In this document: piece by piece, positions 9,720 to 21,653 of the stretch | Layout of the letters: each line of letters opens with the position of its first letter | How positions within the stretch are numbered: the first letter of the stretch is position 1 | DNA from: Paramyrothecium sp. XJ0827 | Lineage: Eukaryota; Ascomycota; Sordariomycetes; Hypocreales; Stachybotryaceae | Reading direction: 5' to 3' | Length of the DNA stretch: 64,000 bases | Assembly (NCBI GenBank): GCA_020881915.1 | Contig: JAJFPB010000006.1 | Location: forward strand, 4,464,001 to 4,528,000 | Program-made: the position numbers and the translations under genes | The notes under the pieces: generated by a model | What the model saw: the letters and a program-made list of their open reading frames with translations, nothing else | The model's database searches: none | What the model was told of the DNA's origin: nothing

Positions 9720-11601
9720 TCAGGGGGCCATCGAAGCGCTTTCAGCTTTGAGCAGGCGTTGTGTGGCAGTCTCTGTTTCGGCAAACCTCCATGCCTTGAT
9801 CTTCCGCTCAAACAGCTCATCGATCTCGGCGACAGACCGTCTAGACAGCAAAAGGTTAGCAAATAGTATCGAGTCTAAATGAAGGTATTAGATAAAACAA
9901 ACCCCTTGGTTTCTGGAATGAGTAGCCACATTCCGACTGTCGAAATGGAGCCGAGGCCAACATAGAACCAACCGGTCTTGAAACTCCAGTTCCACTGGTT
10001 TGCGTTTACCATGTAGGGCACCAAAACATCCATAATGATCCCAATCGTGCAGGAGACCCCTAGTGCGAAGCCTGCTGTGTAGGGACGCAGGCGCTGGGAT
10101 GAAATTTCCCCGAGGACCGCGGCGTTTGACGAATTTAGAGTGACCATTCCCATATCTGCGGCGGTGCATTAGTCTTCTTATCTGCATTGGCTCGTTCAGG
10201 GAAGCTACTTACTCCAAACAGAGGCTGTGACAACAAAAACGTAGGTTGTGGCATTATTGTGCGGAACAACGCCGAGAATTCCAACAATCAAGCAGCACAG
10301 CCACGCCGCCGTGATTGCCCATCCTGCGAGCAATCGTCGGCCAATCGTATCAGCAATCAAGATGTTGACGATGACGGAAGCAATCTTGATGCCCGACGTG
10401 ATGCATTTGATGGCGAATGGGTTCGGTAGACCCGCCTGTTGGAAAAAGTACGTCCCGTAAGTGCTGAATAGCTTCAGTCCAATGAGCTGCTGACTTGAAG
10501 CAGGCAGGACAGCTATCAATGTTCGCCTGGCATTCAGACCTTGGAAAATGGCGTACCACCTCTCCTTGCGTTGCTCGGCCGCAATTCGGTTTTCATGCTG
10601 GATCACCAGATCAAGCAGGTTGTACTGGTAGTCTACATCATAGCCCTCGACACCGCCGTTGATAACCTTGAGACAGCGCTTGGCCATGTCAACTTTGCCG
10701 CGAGTGGCACACCATACAGGCGATTCTGGAATGAGGATGAATATAATGAGCATGAGGCCAACCTGAGACCAGTGCGTGTAGATGGGCGTCAGCCACTCGT
10801 AAGGGTCGCTTTCGTTCAACGAGTTCAACGCCACCTGGGCAAAGAAAGAGCCTGTTGTCCACCAGAAGCTATAGGCCATGAGGAGACTTCCTCTAATCCG
10901 CGTCGGTGCTATCTCAGCAATGTACGGAGGGACGGTCGACTGCATGCTCCCAATGCCTATTCCACAGAGCAGCTTGGCGACAAGCCATACTGGCCAGGAC
11001 CGGGCAAGGCATTCGGCAAGGACGCTCACGGCGGCGAGCAACAAAATCCAGTAGAAGGCCATTTTTCTGCCCAGGTTGCTCGAAATAAAGGGAATCGTCA
11101 GGGTACCGAGAACCTGGCCCACCGACAGAATGGCACCCCATGCGCTCATGGTCGGTGCCTCGAGGTAAGGCTTTCCCTGACCATCCTCCTTGGTGGCGAA
11201 CTGCTGGACGAAGCCTTTGTTTGCAACGATGCTGGCGTTGATGCTGGATGGTGTTAGCCTTTTGACTTATTCCGGCCAACTTTGCGTGAATGGAGCGGGC
11301 CGGGTTCTCGTGGGATGCACTAAGTGTGGGTGGGTATTGCGACTCACCCAACTTGATATCCATCAAGCGCGCCAATCACGGCGCAAGCGGTGCAAATAAG
11401 AACTGCTTTTTTGAAAGCTTTGGCAGTCTCCAACAAAGTCAAACCCTCGAAGCCTGTCGCGGCCTGGCCCCTGTCGAGCGCTTCTAGAACAGCTTGGTCG
11501 GGCTTCTTCATGTTTTGCTCAGTCAAGGATTCCATATGTTGTGCTGGCGCAGCGTCAACTCCCTCGTCTGCAGTAGACTTGTTTCTGCTGCCTAATGCCA
11601 T
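9720..11601 (-). CDS. MFS sugar transporter, alpha-glucoside/oligosaccharide porter type
   Basis: Four exons, 11601-11348, 11243-10213, 10155-9903 and 9840-9720, encode about 552 residues. The introns are 104, 57 and 62 nt with normal GT..AG ends and a CTAAC branch site in the last. Sugar-porter landmarks appear in order: GALDGYQVG in TM1, NLGRK after TM2, PPYIAEIAPTRIRGSLLMAY, PESPVW, SSQQLIGLKLFSTYGTYFFQQAG, LGEISSQRLRPYTAGFALG and PETKGRSVAEIDELF. The long N-terminal tail with GFEGLTLLETAKAF is typical of fungal maltose/alpha-glucoside permeases, which import di- and oligosaccharides by proton symport at the plasma membrane. The usual PESPRW has Val in place of Arg. It lies between three cytosolic-type glycosidase genes and the regulator gene, which suggests that it imports the sugar chain they trim. 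The substrate cannot be read from sequence. Confidence 0.88.
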
Positions 11602-12639
11602 TGTGAAGATGGGTTGGTTGAACAAGTTGGCAAGGCCCTGATGTCGGATTGAGTCGATAGGGACACAACCATCGAATTTATGTGCTGCTGTGGCCAGTGG
11701 GACCGTACGCAAGTCGTGCTTGGGGCAAAGCCGGGGTCGCTTCTGATCTCCCCACGGGGAAAGAATTATGGGGTCGGACTTCCACGGGGTTTCTTCGTGG
11801 ATTCATGATTGGCAGCTAGCATTCAAGGGCGTTTCTTTCATGCCCCCCTTTCGGGTTCGGATGAAGACCGGAAACCTTCGCCCGGGCTCCACGCCTTTCC
11901 CAAGTTCAGAGTGCGGGGATCCTCTTCTATAAACTTGCGTTGTGGCTTGGCACCGTTCACCGAGTAAGTAGTCTACTGATCGAATGATCTCGGTTTGATC
12001 GTAGGCCGACGTGGTTCCCGACCCTGCTGCAATCCACTTACCTGCATTGTTCAGCCAATGCCTCAGGGGCGGCTGGGTCGTCTTTGAGGCTGTCAATACT
12101 TGCTCTTCTCAGATGTCTTAATTCTTTGCCATCCTACGCTAGTTTTACAAACAGGAAGGGACTCTGGCAGTTCCTAGACTTTGTGGTGCTTATTTAGCTC
12201 CCCTTTCCTTTTGCCCCTCTCATCACAGAAAGGAGAGGGATTGTGGCAGGAAGAGCGGGCTGTATTTTGCCTTGCTAATGCATAATTCCCGTTCGCAATG
12301 GGCAATGGGAGCATGCATGTGTCCTGATTCAGCCCCGCAGCCTAGAGGACACGACAAGTCTGCCATTTGGCTCAACATTCTTGATGCTCATGCGTCATGT
12401 TCTGGAAAAATCTTTTTGGTCCACCCACCGTCCCTTTCATGGAGGGCAAGGGTCAAATTGAACTATGCACGGCCTTGCTTTGCTCGCGACAGATGACAAT
12501 GAAGACAAGTTTAGTAACAACTAGGTGTGTGATCATATTTAGAATGCTGTCGAGAAGACTACCATGATATCAATCTTCCTCAACATACTCACTACCATAT
12601 TGGATGGACGCCACACTTTTGCAATCAAGTTGGGAAGAT
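11602..12639. other. Intergenic: transporter promoter and 3' flank of the regulator gene
   Basis: No gene is seen. The region upstream of 11601 holds a CGG-N7-CCG motif at 11858-11870. A pyrimidine/purine-rich part near 12190-12240 contains an inverted CTCTCC/GGAGAG pair. An open frame at 11803-12096 has no recognisable content. Confidence 0.5.
11858..11870. promoter_or_regulatory. CGG-N7-CCG motif upstream of the sugar transporter
   Basis: CGG at 11858-11860 and CCG at 11868-11870 enclose ATGAAGA. It sits about 260 bp upstream of the transporter ATG at 11601. By spacing and content it could be a Zn(II)2Cys6 site, but such motifs also occur by chance. Confidence 0.25.
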
Positions 12640-15600
12640 TCAGAGAGGGTGGTGAAACATGAAATCGTCGTACGCGATTATGCGATTCATTTCCAGAAAT
12701 CCCTCGTCCAAAAACCGTTCCGAGATTGTGTTTAAGTCATCTGCACTCAAACTAGGAATTTGGGTGGTCGGCGGCATGGTGTATGCTGCAAGCTGCGGTC
12801 GATAATAGGCGTCCATACCAGAGCCTGGGTCATACGAACTATGATGATTAGTGGGAACCCTAACTGGCGGCGATTGGTTTTTGCTTCTCAAAGACTGCCC
12901 CGGAGATTCTTGCAGGAGTGGGCTGTGGACACGGTTTTCTGCAATGAGGTAATTGGTCGAATACTCAGCTACATTGATGTTAGACCTTGGTGTAATGCTT
13001 TCTGTCCTGCTAGTGAGCCGGTCTCCAAAAATCGAGGGAGCACACGGTGGGTCTGTTTGACCATCTCTGAACAGCTCCCTGAGCTGGATAGCTAGCAAGC
13101 CAGCAAACGGTGGTGCTTCAGTATCTGTTGGAGCGAGTTGACCGCTCCAATTCGCACTCATGGTCTCAAGGCTCTCCACCAAAGTCCAAAATTCTTGTGA
13201 CAGGGTCTGTTTATAGTATAATGAATGTACTAGATGCCATGCTATTAACACGAAATATAGTTTCCAAGGGAAACACACTGCACTAACCAAGGAGGGTTTT
13301 TGCGCTCAGAAAGATGCACATGGCAAAATGAGGTGACATCACTCGTCGAACCGCTGCCAGCTCCAAGTACTTGACCGTAATATTTGCCGTCTCTGTGGCG
13401 GCGACAAAGCAGGTGTCGGCACTGCAGGAGGTCGGCAGTCGCAAGTGTTTCAGTTCGCCCTGTGGATATGCTATCTGCTGGTGGAGCAGTATAGAAGACG
13501 TGTTGTGCGTGATGTGTGCCAACGTCATATTTGGGTCCATGACGGGGGCGATTGGTGGAAACGGGACAACATTGGGATCCTTCCATTTCTGAGGCAGGAA
13601 CATTTTCCAACTATGAGATGAGATCATCGTCAGATGTCAGAGCTAAACCCATGATAGGAAGCCAATATTTGCCCATCTTCAACTTACTGGACCAACCGGA
13701 GGTCTAGCTCCTTGAATCGTGTCAGCCAGCTCGAAACGTCTCGAGCGTTGGAGAAGTCAATCTTTTGTTGCAAGAAATACGTTTTAATGCGGCAGAGCGA
13801 TTCAACCGACTCGATGTAATAGGCAAAGGCACCAATCTTTGGCGTCTCCTTGGGCGACGCGTGGCCGGCCCGTGCAGTAGGACCTGCTGACAATTCGCTG
13901 TCCAAGCCGTCGGAAGCACTATTCTGTGCCGGGTCATCGTATTTTGACGGTAGGAAGGTTATTGTGTTCCCTATCTTCGCCGCTGAATGATCCTATATTC
14001 CAAAGTAGGGAGTCAACGCTGGCTGACATCGATGCCACAATCCACCATCGATGGGCAGTCTTCGGCAGACGTCATCTGCGGTAAGACTGAGGTTCCACCT
14101 GCTGGCTTGTCATTATCTTTGAGGTTTTGATATTCGAAGAGCGGAAAGACCCGTACCCTGTGTTGATAGAGCAAAAGCTAAGTCTGCGTCAGTACACGAA
14201 TCAGTGAGATTTGGAGCGTCGGGCGCCATACCGATCAAGTAGAAATATATTCCAAAATACTCGTCTCCGCTCCTCCTCTTCGATCCAGCTACGTGGAGGT
14301 GGAACGCGGGGCAAGTCAGAAAGCAAAGCACTATGTTCTGTTCGATCCGTGTCTTCGACGCTAAGCCGTAGATACTGAACGGTCCTGGTGAGAGATCCAA
14401 TGATCGACCAGGCCTTCGACGTCCTGCCGTGTCCAATCTGTAAAAGTAATGTTAAAAATGAACATGCCGTACTTGAATGAATTTGTCAACCAGGTAGACC
14501 AATTAGAGGCCTGCACAATCTAAAGACAATGCACTTACGTCGATATATGCGATGATGATCAAGGCTTGGAGGTTCTCCACCGACAGATCATCCATTGCCT
14601 TCAAGAGGACGTCGTCCCTGCATGAATCAAGGAAGACTCGAATCTTAGCATTCGGCAGACGATTGAATTTTCCATCAATAAATCTAAAGGCAGCAACGAG
14701 GATAGCGCGAATGATGATTGACTTTTGATCAAAACCGATCTTGTCCTTGATCTGCTTCCGAAATTGAATCTCGTGCAGAATCGGGATCCATGGGTGGATA
14801 TGGGCGAAATAAGTGTCCAACAACTCTTCCAAAAACTGTACGTCGGACAGAAGCGTGTTGACATTGAGCGTTTCGTTAATATCGGCAGTATGCTCCGCCT
14901 CGTATTGCGCCAAGTCATTGCTATCAACCCGGTTTCGCTTCCGAGATGTTATTGGTGTTTCTCCTGTGTTGTTGCCTTGCGAAGAAACACTTGCAGTGTT
15001 TGGAGATGTCGTGGCTTCGCACGGCGCGCCACGGCGAACACCTGCCAGTCCCGAGTGCAGGCTAGAAAGAGTTTGCACCATCTGAGAGAGGACTGCGAGG
15101 GCATCGGTGTTGCCAGAGTCAGCATAAGGAGCTTGCGCGCCTTCAACCACACTCGATAGCGATGTGGGAGGACCCTTTCTGAGGCCATCATAGACGACAG
15201 ATTCCAAGGCGCCTGGCATCGTGATTTCATTAGCCTCCAGCCGAGTCTTCACACGTATTGTTCAGCACCGGAGGAAGAGTATACGGACCCACTCGCTGAT
15301 TGAGAGCGTCAATCGCTCCAGCTTTCACGCCCGGCTTCTTTCTTTGATACTCATATGCACATTTGGAAGCTTTCTCTTGTCAGAAACTGTCGTCGGCGCA
15401 TGAGCAGAGCGATGCGAAGACACCCACAAAGTCGCTTGCAATGGGAGCACACTGGCCACTGCCTTGAGCAGCGCAACTTCCGCTTGCGGCAACTGTCGCA
15501 CTATTTCCCACGTCTAAGTAAGCGTGCTGACCGTATGATGTGGGCGGGGCAAGCAAATGCGACAAGCATACCGATGGCAAGTCGAGATCAGCGTCGGGGG

Positions 15601-15646
15601 GATTTGCGGCGTCTTCCACAAGTACTTCCGTCTCATGCTCTTCCAT
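12640..15646 (-). pseudogene. Zn(II)2Cys6 transcription factor with fungal_trans middle region, nonsense mutation
   Basis: Nine exons: 15646-15572, 15500-15428, 15369-15293, 15246-14539, 14437-14232, 14183-14157, 14098-13688, 13610-13288 and 13241-12640. All junctions keep one frame of 834 codons. The DNA-binding cluster is perfect, with Cys 26, 29, 36, 43, 46 and 53 (CDSCRKRKLRC...PVCSHCKRLSSKC), followed by the linker YQRKKPGVKAGAIDALNQR. The middle homology region shows AHIHPWIPILHEIQFR, EEEERRRVFWNIFLLDR and [19 protein letters not shown]. The C-terminal part has [38 protein letters not shown] and SCSADTC. At codon 424 (13995-13993) TAG replaces what should be Trp in TPYFGI-W-DHSA. The rest stays open and conserved, so only this stop breaks the gene. 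TGG to TAG is a CpA to TpA change on the other strand, the RIP context. It probably regulated the neighbouring catabolic genes. Confidence 0.82.
13993..13995 (-). other. Premature TAG codon in the Zn(II)2Cys6 regulator
   Basis: The minus strand reads TTT GGA ATA TAG GAT CAT TCA, with open, family-like sequence on both sides. Related fungal regulators have Trp at this place, as I recall the family. No plausible intron removes the codon without deleting conserved residues. The predicted truncated product would keep the zinc cluster and about half of the protein (423 residues). Confidence 0.7.
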
Positions 15647-16565
15647 GGCCCAGTTCACTTGAGCAATTTGGGAAGCAATATTATGAACACGCGAAAAAAA
15701 ACTATACCGTTTGAACAATACCACTTTGGTAGATTGCTGGAGAAGCGCAAAGAGATGATTGACTCCTCTCAACGATGATCCCGTAGGGGAATGTGGACCT
15801 CTCTCGCACGTGACGGCAGAAACCAGACCTATAACCGCGGGTTGATCTCGTATTAACCGCGTACAGCGCCGGTTTAATGGGCATACGCGGATTCACTAGA
15901 GCCAAACTCCCTCTCAACAATATCCTACGGTACGGGCCAGCGCCTGCCAACATGTAGATGGAAATCTTCTCGCGGCGCTTGCCCTTTAGTTATATATTAG
16001 AGAGGACTCTGAAGTGTACTATGTTTGACGGCTTGTCCATTCCATAACATCTCGTTGGCCGCTCCTCAGTTTTATGAAGCACAGAGGAGAGACTGTCGGT
16101 GGAGCCGAGGCCGAACCAGGAATATTTCAGCCAAAGTAGACAAACCAGAAAAACACGCTAAGGAGGGTTGGCCATCGGGCGACGGACGAAGAATGCCCCG
16201 ACGGCTCACCCGGCACCATGTCAGACCGGCCGCGGTATCCTCAAAAACGGTTCGTTAGCTGTAGCGCCTCTATTTCTGCTGGAGGGAACTTTTGATTATG
16301 CATTGCTAGGCGTTACGAACAAGTCCCTGAACAGCCACTTGCGTACAGCCTTGCTCAAATCAAGGGAATTGCTGAGGACATTTATTGGTCTGCCGCAAAC
16401 ATTCAACCATCGAGCTTGGGGAAAAGAAAGAACGAATCAAATAACCAAGGACAGCCACAAGGGAGTGCAGTTGTCTCAGTGTAAGAATCTCCGAATACAC
16501 GTAACCCGCTCACAGCCATTCTACAACCAAGGTCACACTTCTGCACAAAGACCGGCTTTCAAACG
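15647..16565. promoter_or_regulatory. Divergent intergenic region between regulator and GH78 rhamnosidase genes
   Basis: This 919-bp gap separates the regulator start (15646, minus) from the rhamnosidase start (16566, plus). No gene is seen in it. It contains CGG-rich patches at 16174-16200 and 16219-16235. The sequence GACGGACGAA at 16181-16190 also occurs upstream of the saponin-hydrolase-like gene. Head-to-head placement with a pathway enzyme is common for cluster regulators. Confidence 0.4.
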
Positions 16566-19334
16566 ATGTTCGTCGTGGCAGATGTCACATTTGAGCATTA
16601 CAATGCGCCCAGTGCGCTTGGTGTTCAGGAATCTGCTCCGAGGTTGTCATGGAATATTCAAGGCACTTCACGAAAATATGAACAGGCCGGATACGAGATT
16701 GATTTGACCATCGAGTCAATTCATACCAACGAAAAGACCCAAATAAACGTGCGAAAAGCCTCGCCTAGTTCAATCTTGGTCCCGTGGCCGCTTGAGAGAC
16801 CGCTGGAATCGCGACAAGTCCTTACAGCGCGTGTGAGGACGTGGGATGAACAAGGGGCTACAACCCCGTGGAGTCTCCCGACTCTTCTCGAAATTGGACT
16901 TCTCCAACGCTCAGACTGGCAGTGCCAGCGTGTTTCTGGGCCTTTACGTCAGAATGTTACGGTTCCTCAGCCAGAACAGCTTTTCCGAAAACAATTCCAA
17001 ATCGACCACGTTGTGCGACACGCACGATTATACATCAGTGCACAAGGAGTGTACGAGACCGAGGTCAATGGTAGTCGGATAGGTGACTATTTCCTGGCTC
17101 CTGGCTGGACTGCCTATGATGGCAGACTCCAATATCAGACATATGACATTACGTCCGCCTTATCAAGAGGACCGAACTGCTTGGGCATACGGGTCGCCGA
17201 AGGCTGGTTCTCCGGCCGGTTAGGTTTTCGAGGAGGGCATCGCAATATTTGGGGCGAGCACAATGCTTTGTTGGCTCAACTCGAGGTCAAGCTGCAGAAT
17301 GGTCAAACCATGGTGATCGTTTCAGACGATATGTGGCTCGTTAAAGACGGCCCGATTCGACTAGCAGAGATATATGACGGAGAAAAGTACGATGCGACCC
17401 AGGAGGTACCAGACTGGTCTTCGCCAATTAAGTGTAATGAGGAGCTGTCGGGATGGGAACCAGTTCACCTCTTTCCACCGTTGCCGCAATCTGTCGCGCT
17501 GACGGCTGGTTTCGGCGAGCCTGTGAGACGGATCGAAACTGTTAAAGCAGTTCAACAGATCACCAGTGCGTCTGGGAAACTAATCCTTGACTTTGGCCAA
17601 AACCTGGTTGGCTATTTGCGATTGTCTAACATCAGAGGGCCACGAGGTCACATCATTCTGATTTCCCATGCAGAGGTGTTGGAACATGGAGAATTGGGAA
17701 CCAGGCCTCTGCGGTACTGTGAGGCCGTTGATCAGTACACTCTATCTGGGTCCGAAGCTGCTGAGAGCTACGAGCCACGGTTCACCTTTCATGGATTTAG
17801 GTACGCCCAAATCGATGGGTGGCCGCACGCAGAATTGCGCCCGGAGGATGTGGAAGCGGTCATCTGCCACACGGACATGCGGAAGGTTGGATCATTTTCC
17901 AGCTCGGAGCCTCTACTCGACAAACTATTCTCGAATATATGCTGGAGCATGAGAGGAAATTTCCTCTCTGTTCCAACCGACTGTCCTCAGCGTGACGAAA
18001 GGTTGGGCTGGACTGGAGACCTTGCTCTATTTGCGCCAGCAGCAGTCCTCCTATATAACTGCTTCGGTATTGTGAAAAATTGGTTGGTGGATCTTGCTCA
18101 TGATCAGAAAATCTTAAATGGGGTTCCACCAATGGTAACACCGAATGTTACGATAGTAGATCCAATTCTTTGCAGGAAGGTTCCATGCGCAGTATGGCAT
18201 GACGCGACTATATTAGTCCCATGGGCTCTATATGAGGAAACGGGCGATAAAACTATTCTTTCCCAGCAGTATGAGAGCATGGAAATGTGGATGAAGGTGA
18301 TACCAAGAGGACAAACACAAGGTTCTCAGCATCTCTGGGGTAACACTCCGTTCCAACTAGGAGTGAGTTCATCGCAACTTTCGCAACCCTGGTGTTGCTT
18401 GGACGTTTATTAACCATAAGTACAGGATTGGCTTGACCCAAGCGCTCCATCAGACGCACCTTGGAAGTCCCACACAGATGCTAGAATGGTTGCAAATATG
18501 TTTCTCATCAGCAGCTTAGAACGCATGGCCCAGATATCTACCATCTTGGGCAAAATTGAAGAAGCAGCCCAATACAAAGATGAATCCATCAATGCTCGTC
18601 GAGAATTTCACCACGAGTATGTAACAGGCAGCGGCAGGATTGCTTCGGATACGCAGGCAGCTTATGCTCTTGCCATTTGTTTCGACATCCTAGACCCATC
18701 ACAGTCTATCAACGCTGGCGCTCGGCTGGCACATCTTGTGAGGAAGAATGGCTTTAAGATCGGCACTGGATTCACCGGAACGCCGTACATATGTGAGGCC
18801 TTAGTTAAGACGGGTCATGTACAGGCTGCCTACTCCATGCTGCTTGAGACAGAATGCCCCTCGTGGCTCTACCCCATCACAATGGGTGCAACTACTGTCT
18901 GGGAGAGGTGGGATAGTATGCTCCCCGATGGTTCCATTAATCCTGGCAATATGACATCGTTCAATCATTACGCGTTGGGTACTATAGCTAAATTCCTCCT
19001 AGAACGGGTTGCGGGCTTACGACGGCTTGAGCCTGGGTGGACAACGTTCCAAGTCGCTCCATTACTGGGGGCAAAAATGACAAGCGCCGCCGCATCACAT
19101 CTTACTCCCAAGGGGCTGGCCTCATCCTCTTGGCACGTAACGACCTTAGCTGACGGAACAGATCGTTTCGAACTAGAAGTTTATGTACCGCAAGGCACAA
19201 GAGCAGAAATTATCATGCCAGCATCTAATACTTTCGAGAAGAAGTGGGTGGAGGCTGGGCGTTGGACATTCCAGTCCGGGGTTAAAAGAAGCTACGAATG
19301 GCCCATCCTTCGATTGCCCCCAAAATGCAACTAG
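16566..19334 (+). CDS. GH78 alpha-L-rhamnosidase
   Basis: Two exons, 16566-18362 and 18426-19334, joined across a 63-nt intron (GTGAGT..ACAG), encode 901 residues, normal for fungal GH78. The enzyme removes terminal alpha-L-rhamnose from glycosides by inversion. Visible landmarks: the N-terminal beta-sandwich region PTFEHY-like start (VTFEHYNAPSALG), GDYFLAPGWTAYDGRLQYQTYD, IRVAEGWFSGRLGF, LDFGQNLVGYLR, FTFHGFRYAQIDGWP, TDCPQRDERLGWTGD near residue 470 (general acid region), FQLGDWLDPSAPSDAPW, and TTVWERWDSMLPDGSINPG near residue 757 (general base region). The protein has no signal peptide, so it probably works on imported sugar chains or glycosides in the cytosol. The gene is intact. It is the last gene of the catabolic cluster and is divergent from the regulator gene. 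Confidence 0.92.
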
Positions 19335-21653
19335 GACGCACGAGATAGCACTTTTAAACGCTAAGAACTCAAAAGACATGCAAGGCTGGGTAAGCAGGGA
19401 GAGTAGAAACTTGAGAAGCAAAGAATTGATGCTTTAACATTGTGGTGCCATTGATCAAATTGAGGCACATGTTTCAGGAAACAAACATGATCAGGAGGCC
19501 ACTATGGGTTCCTACTATCGCTATGTTCAAGCTTCCGCAAGTATATTCACATGGCGATTTCACGAGTCTTACTACTCCCAACTGAGCTGTGGTAATCGAG
19601 GTCACCTGTTTCGTAGATCATCTTCATTTGTCCCATGAGATCTCCTGGGATAGGTAGTAGCGCGGGGATAGTATCTTAGACTTTGCGGACACAAAGAGCC
19701 AACCCTGTCTAATCAACCATCATGCTTCACTCCTTCAAGAGCTGCTTGCTCCATTGCCGAATGGCAACTACGTCTAAACAAGGCCCTTAATAGTGCTTAT
19801 CCTAGCGCATCTATTGTCCGAGTAGCCGGCATAGAAAAGACGATTACGAGTTTGATTCAAGCTCTAGCATCAAGTGGACTTTCTTACAGATGGATCTAAA
19901 AGCTCACATTACACCGCCTTTAAGGAACCTAACTCGACTCTGCATGTTCTGTTGTTAAAGTTGCAACAAAGTTTGATTCACAGCTCTCCATCTCTTCTAC
20001 TGACTGGTATCTCATATTAATTTACGTCAAAACGATTCTTGGACAAGTAGACTTCATTAATTCAGGTTATATTCATACTTTGTTACTAGTAGTACAATCC
20101 GAGCCTAGATGAATATTCTAAACTACCTGAATGCAGGGAATACCTATTAATTCGAATGCACTCTTAATATAAATAAAGCTTAATTAAATTCTCTAATAGG
20201 ATAATTATAAGAATTATTTTTAATTGAAAAACTTAAAATCTTTAATATAAATATAATTAATCCAGGCTTAAATACTATAAAATATACTTCAAACACTATT
20301 AATACCTCGTAGCCGGTGAGGACGCCGAGATCGTATTAACCAGTGAAATCTCCATAATTACAAACTTCAAGAGTTGACCGTATAATCAAACCTGGTACCG
20401 CGCCTGTGTTTGTTCACAGCCACTGCATCCCGTGGTGTTTGGTTATGCCTGAAGTTACATCCACTAATTGGCTCAGATTGCTGTTGGTGGTGGGGTCCAC
20501 GGCTAGGACCGGGTAACCTACCCTAGAGCGTGTGAAACAGTGGGAAAGAAAAAAAGGTGCAGGTGAATTCCGGAATTATTTATGGAAAGGCTCAGCCAGC
20601 ATATTTTAGCGTCGAACTGTTCTAGTTGACATACACAAATCCTCTATTCAAACATCATCGTATTACTGAACCCATCTACAACCGTCAATATTTCTACAGA
20701 ACACACAAAATATCTGCACAAGTGCACAAAAGTTTGAGCAAACGGCTCAAGAAATCTAAATCCACTCGGTGGGACGGCAGGGAGCTAGAGAGGACCCCGA
20801 GAAAATCCGTACAAGCCTTTCCTGTTGGTTGTACATGGTTGACCTCTCAATTCCATGGTGAGCTTGGCCCCCACTGCAAATGCCAGCCACTCAGCAATCA
20901 ATTTCAGCCTGGCCATCTGACCATATACAACCTTGCAATTCTTGGCGCACAGTCCGAAGGGAGAAGGAAGCCTGGATCCCTTGTCAAGCAAAAAGTTCAT
21001 GCTGTCTAACACGGGAAAATCGCGCTCACTCAAGTGGCGGATTGTGGATGGCTGAATCCTGGGTATCGGTTCCCAACAACCTAGTCTGACGTCGCATCGG
21101 CTGCGCGGATGGGTGTGCTGACTGCATGACGGCAGCACAAGCCGCGACACTTCATTTGAAATCGCTGTTGGCTGTGCGTACCTCCCGGCCTCGGCGACAG
21201 CAGCGAGTGCGCCATGATGCTGGCTCCGATCTTGGCATGGTTCTGAGTAAAACTCGCCATCTTGGATTGTTGCATAGTTGCAGGGGAGAAATGCTGTTAG
21301 CTGCGGGCCTCCGTACGTGCATCGCTGGGCGGGGAGTCACACTGCTTTTGGGAGCTCATTTCTGATAAGTCACTGCAAGTCTCGTGAACCATTTGGTCAG
21401 CCCTAAATCGAATGACACGGTATGGCTGACACTTCATGTATGTCTTGTGGCTCCGGACTTGGTGATGACACCACGCTACGGCTGGCAGCTCGAGCATTTG
21501 GTAGTGCACACCATCTCAGCGCCGGCCGTGTCTTTCTATTCTAGCTTCTTAAGTAGGTCCTCCATGGTACATATCACGCCGGAGTGAAGAAACATCCACG
21601 CAGCATGAACTCGATTTAAAAAAGTGTAATTCTATGTACTTGATACAGGCCAT
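19335..21653. other. Gene-free stretch with a small AT-rich, RIP-like patch
   Basis: No supportable gene in 2.3 kb. The part at about 20010-20310 is strongly AT-rich with few CA/TG dinucleotides and resembles the large AT block at 32-56 kb, so it may be the remnant of a mutated transposon. Open frames at 20626-21009 and 20785-21150 overlap on opposite strands and show no domain. Confidence 0.45.

Noticed and set aside
10541..11257. 238-codon plus-strand frame
   Set aside because: Antisense shadow of the sugar transporter's second exon.
20626..21150. Overlapping open frames of about 125 codons on both strands
   Set aside because: Neither shows family motifs; two overlapping frames in opposite directions argue for chance.
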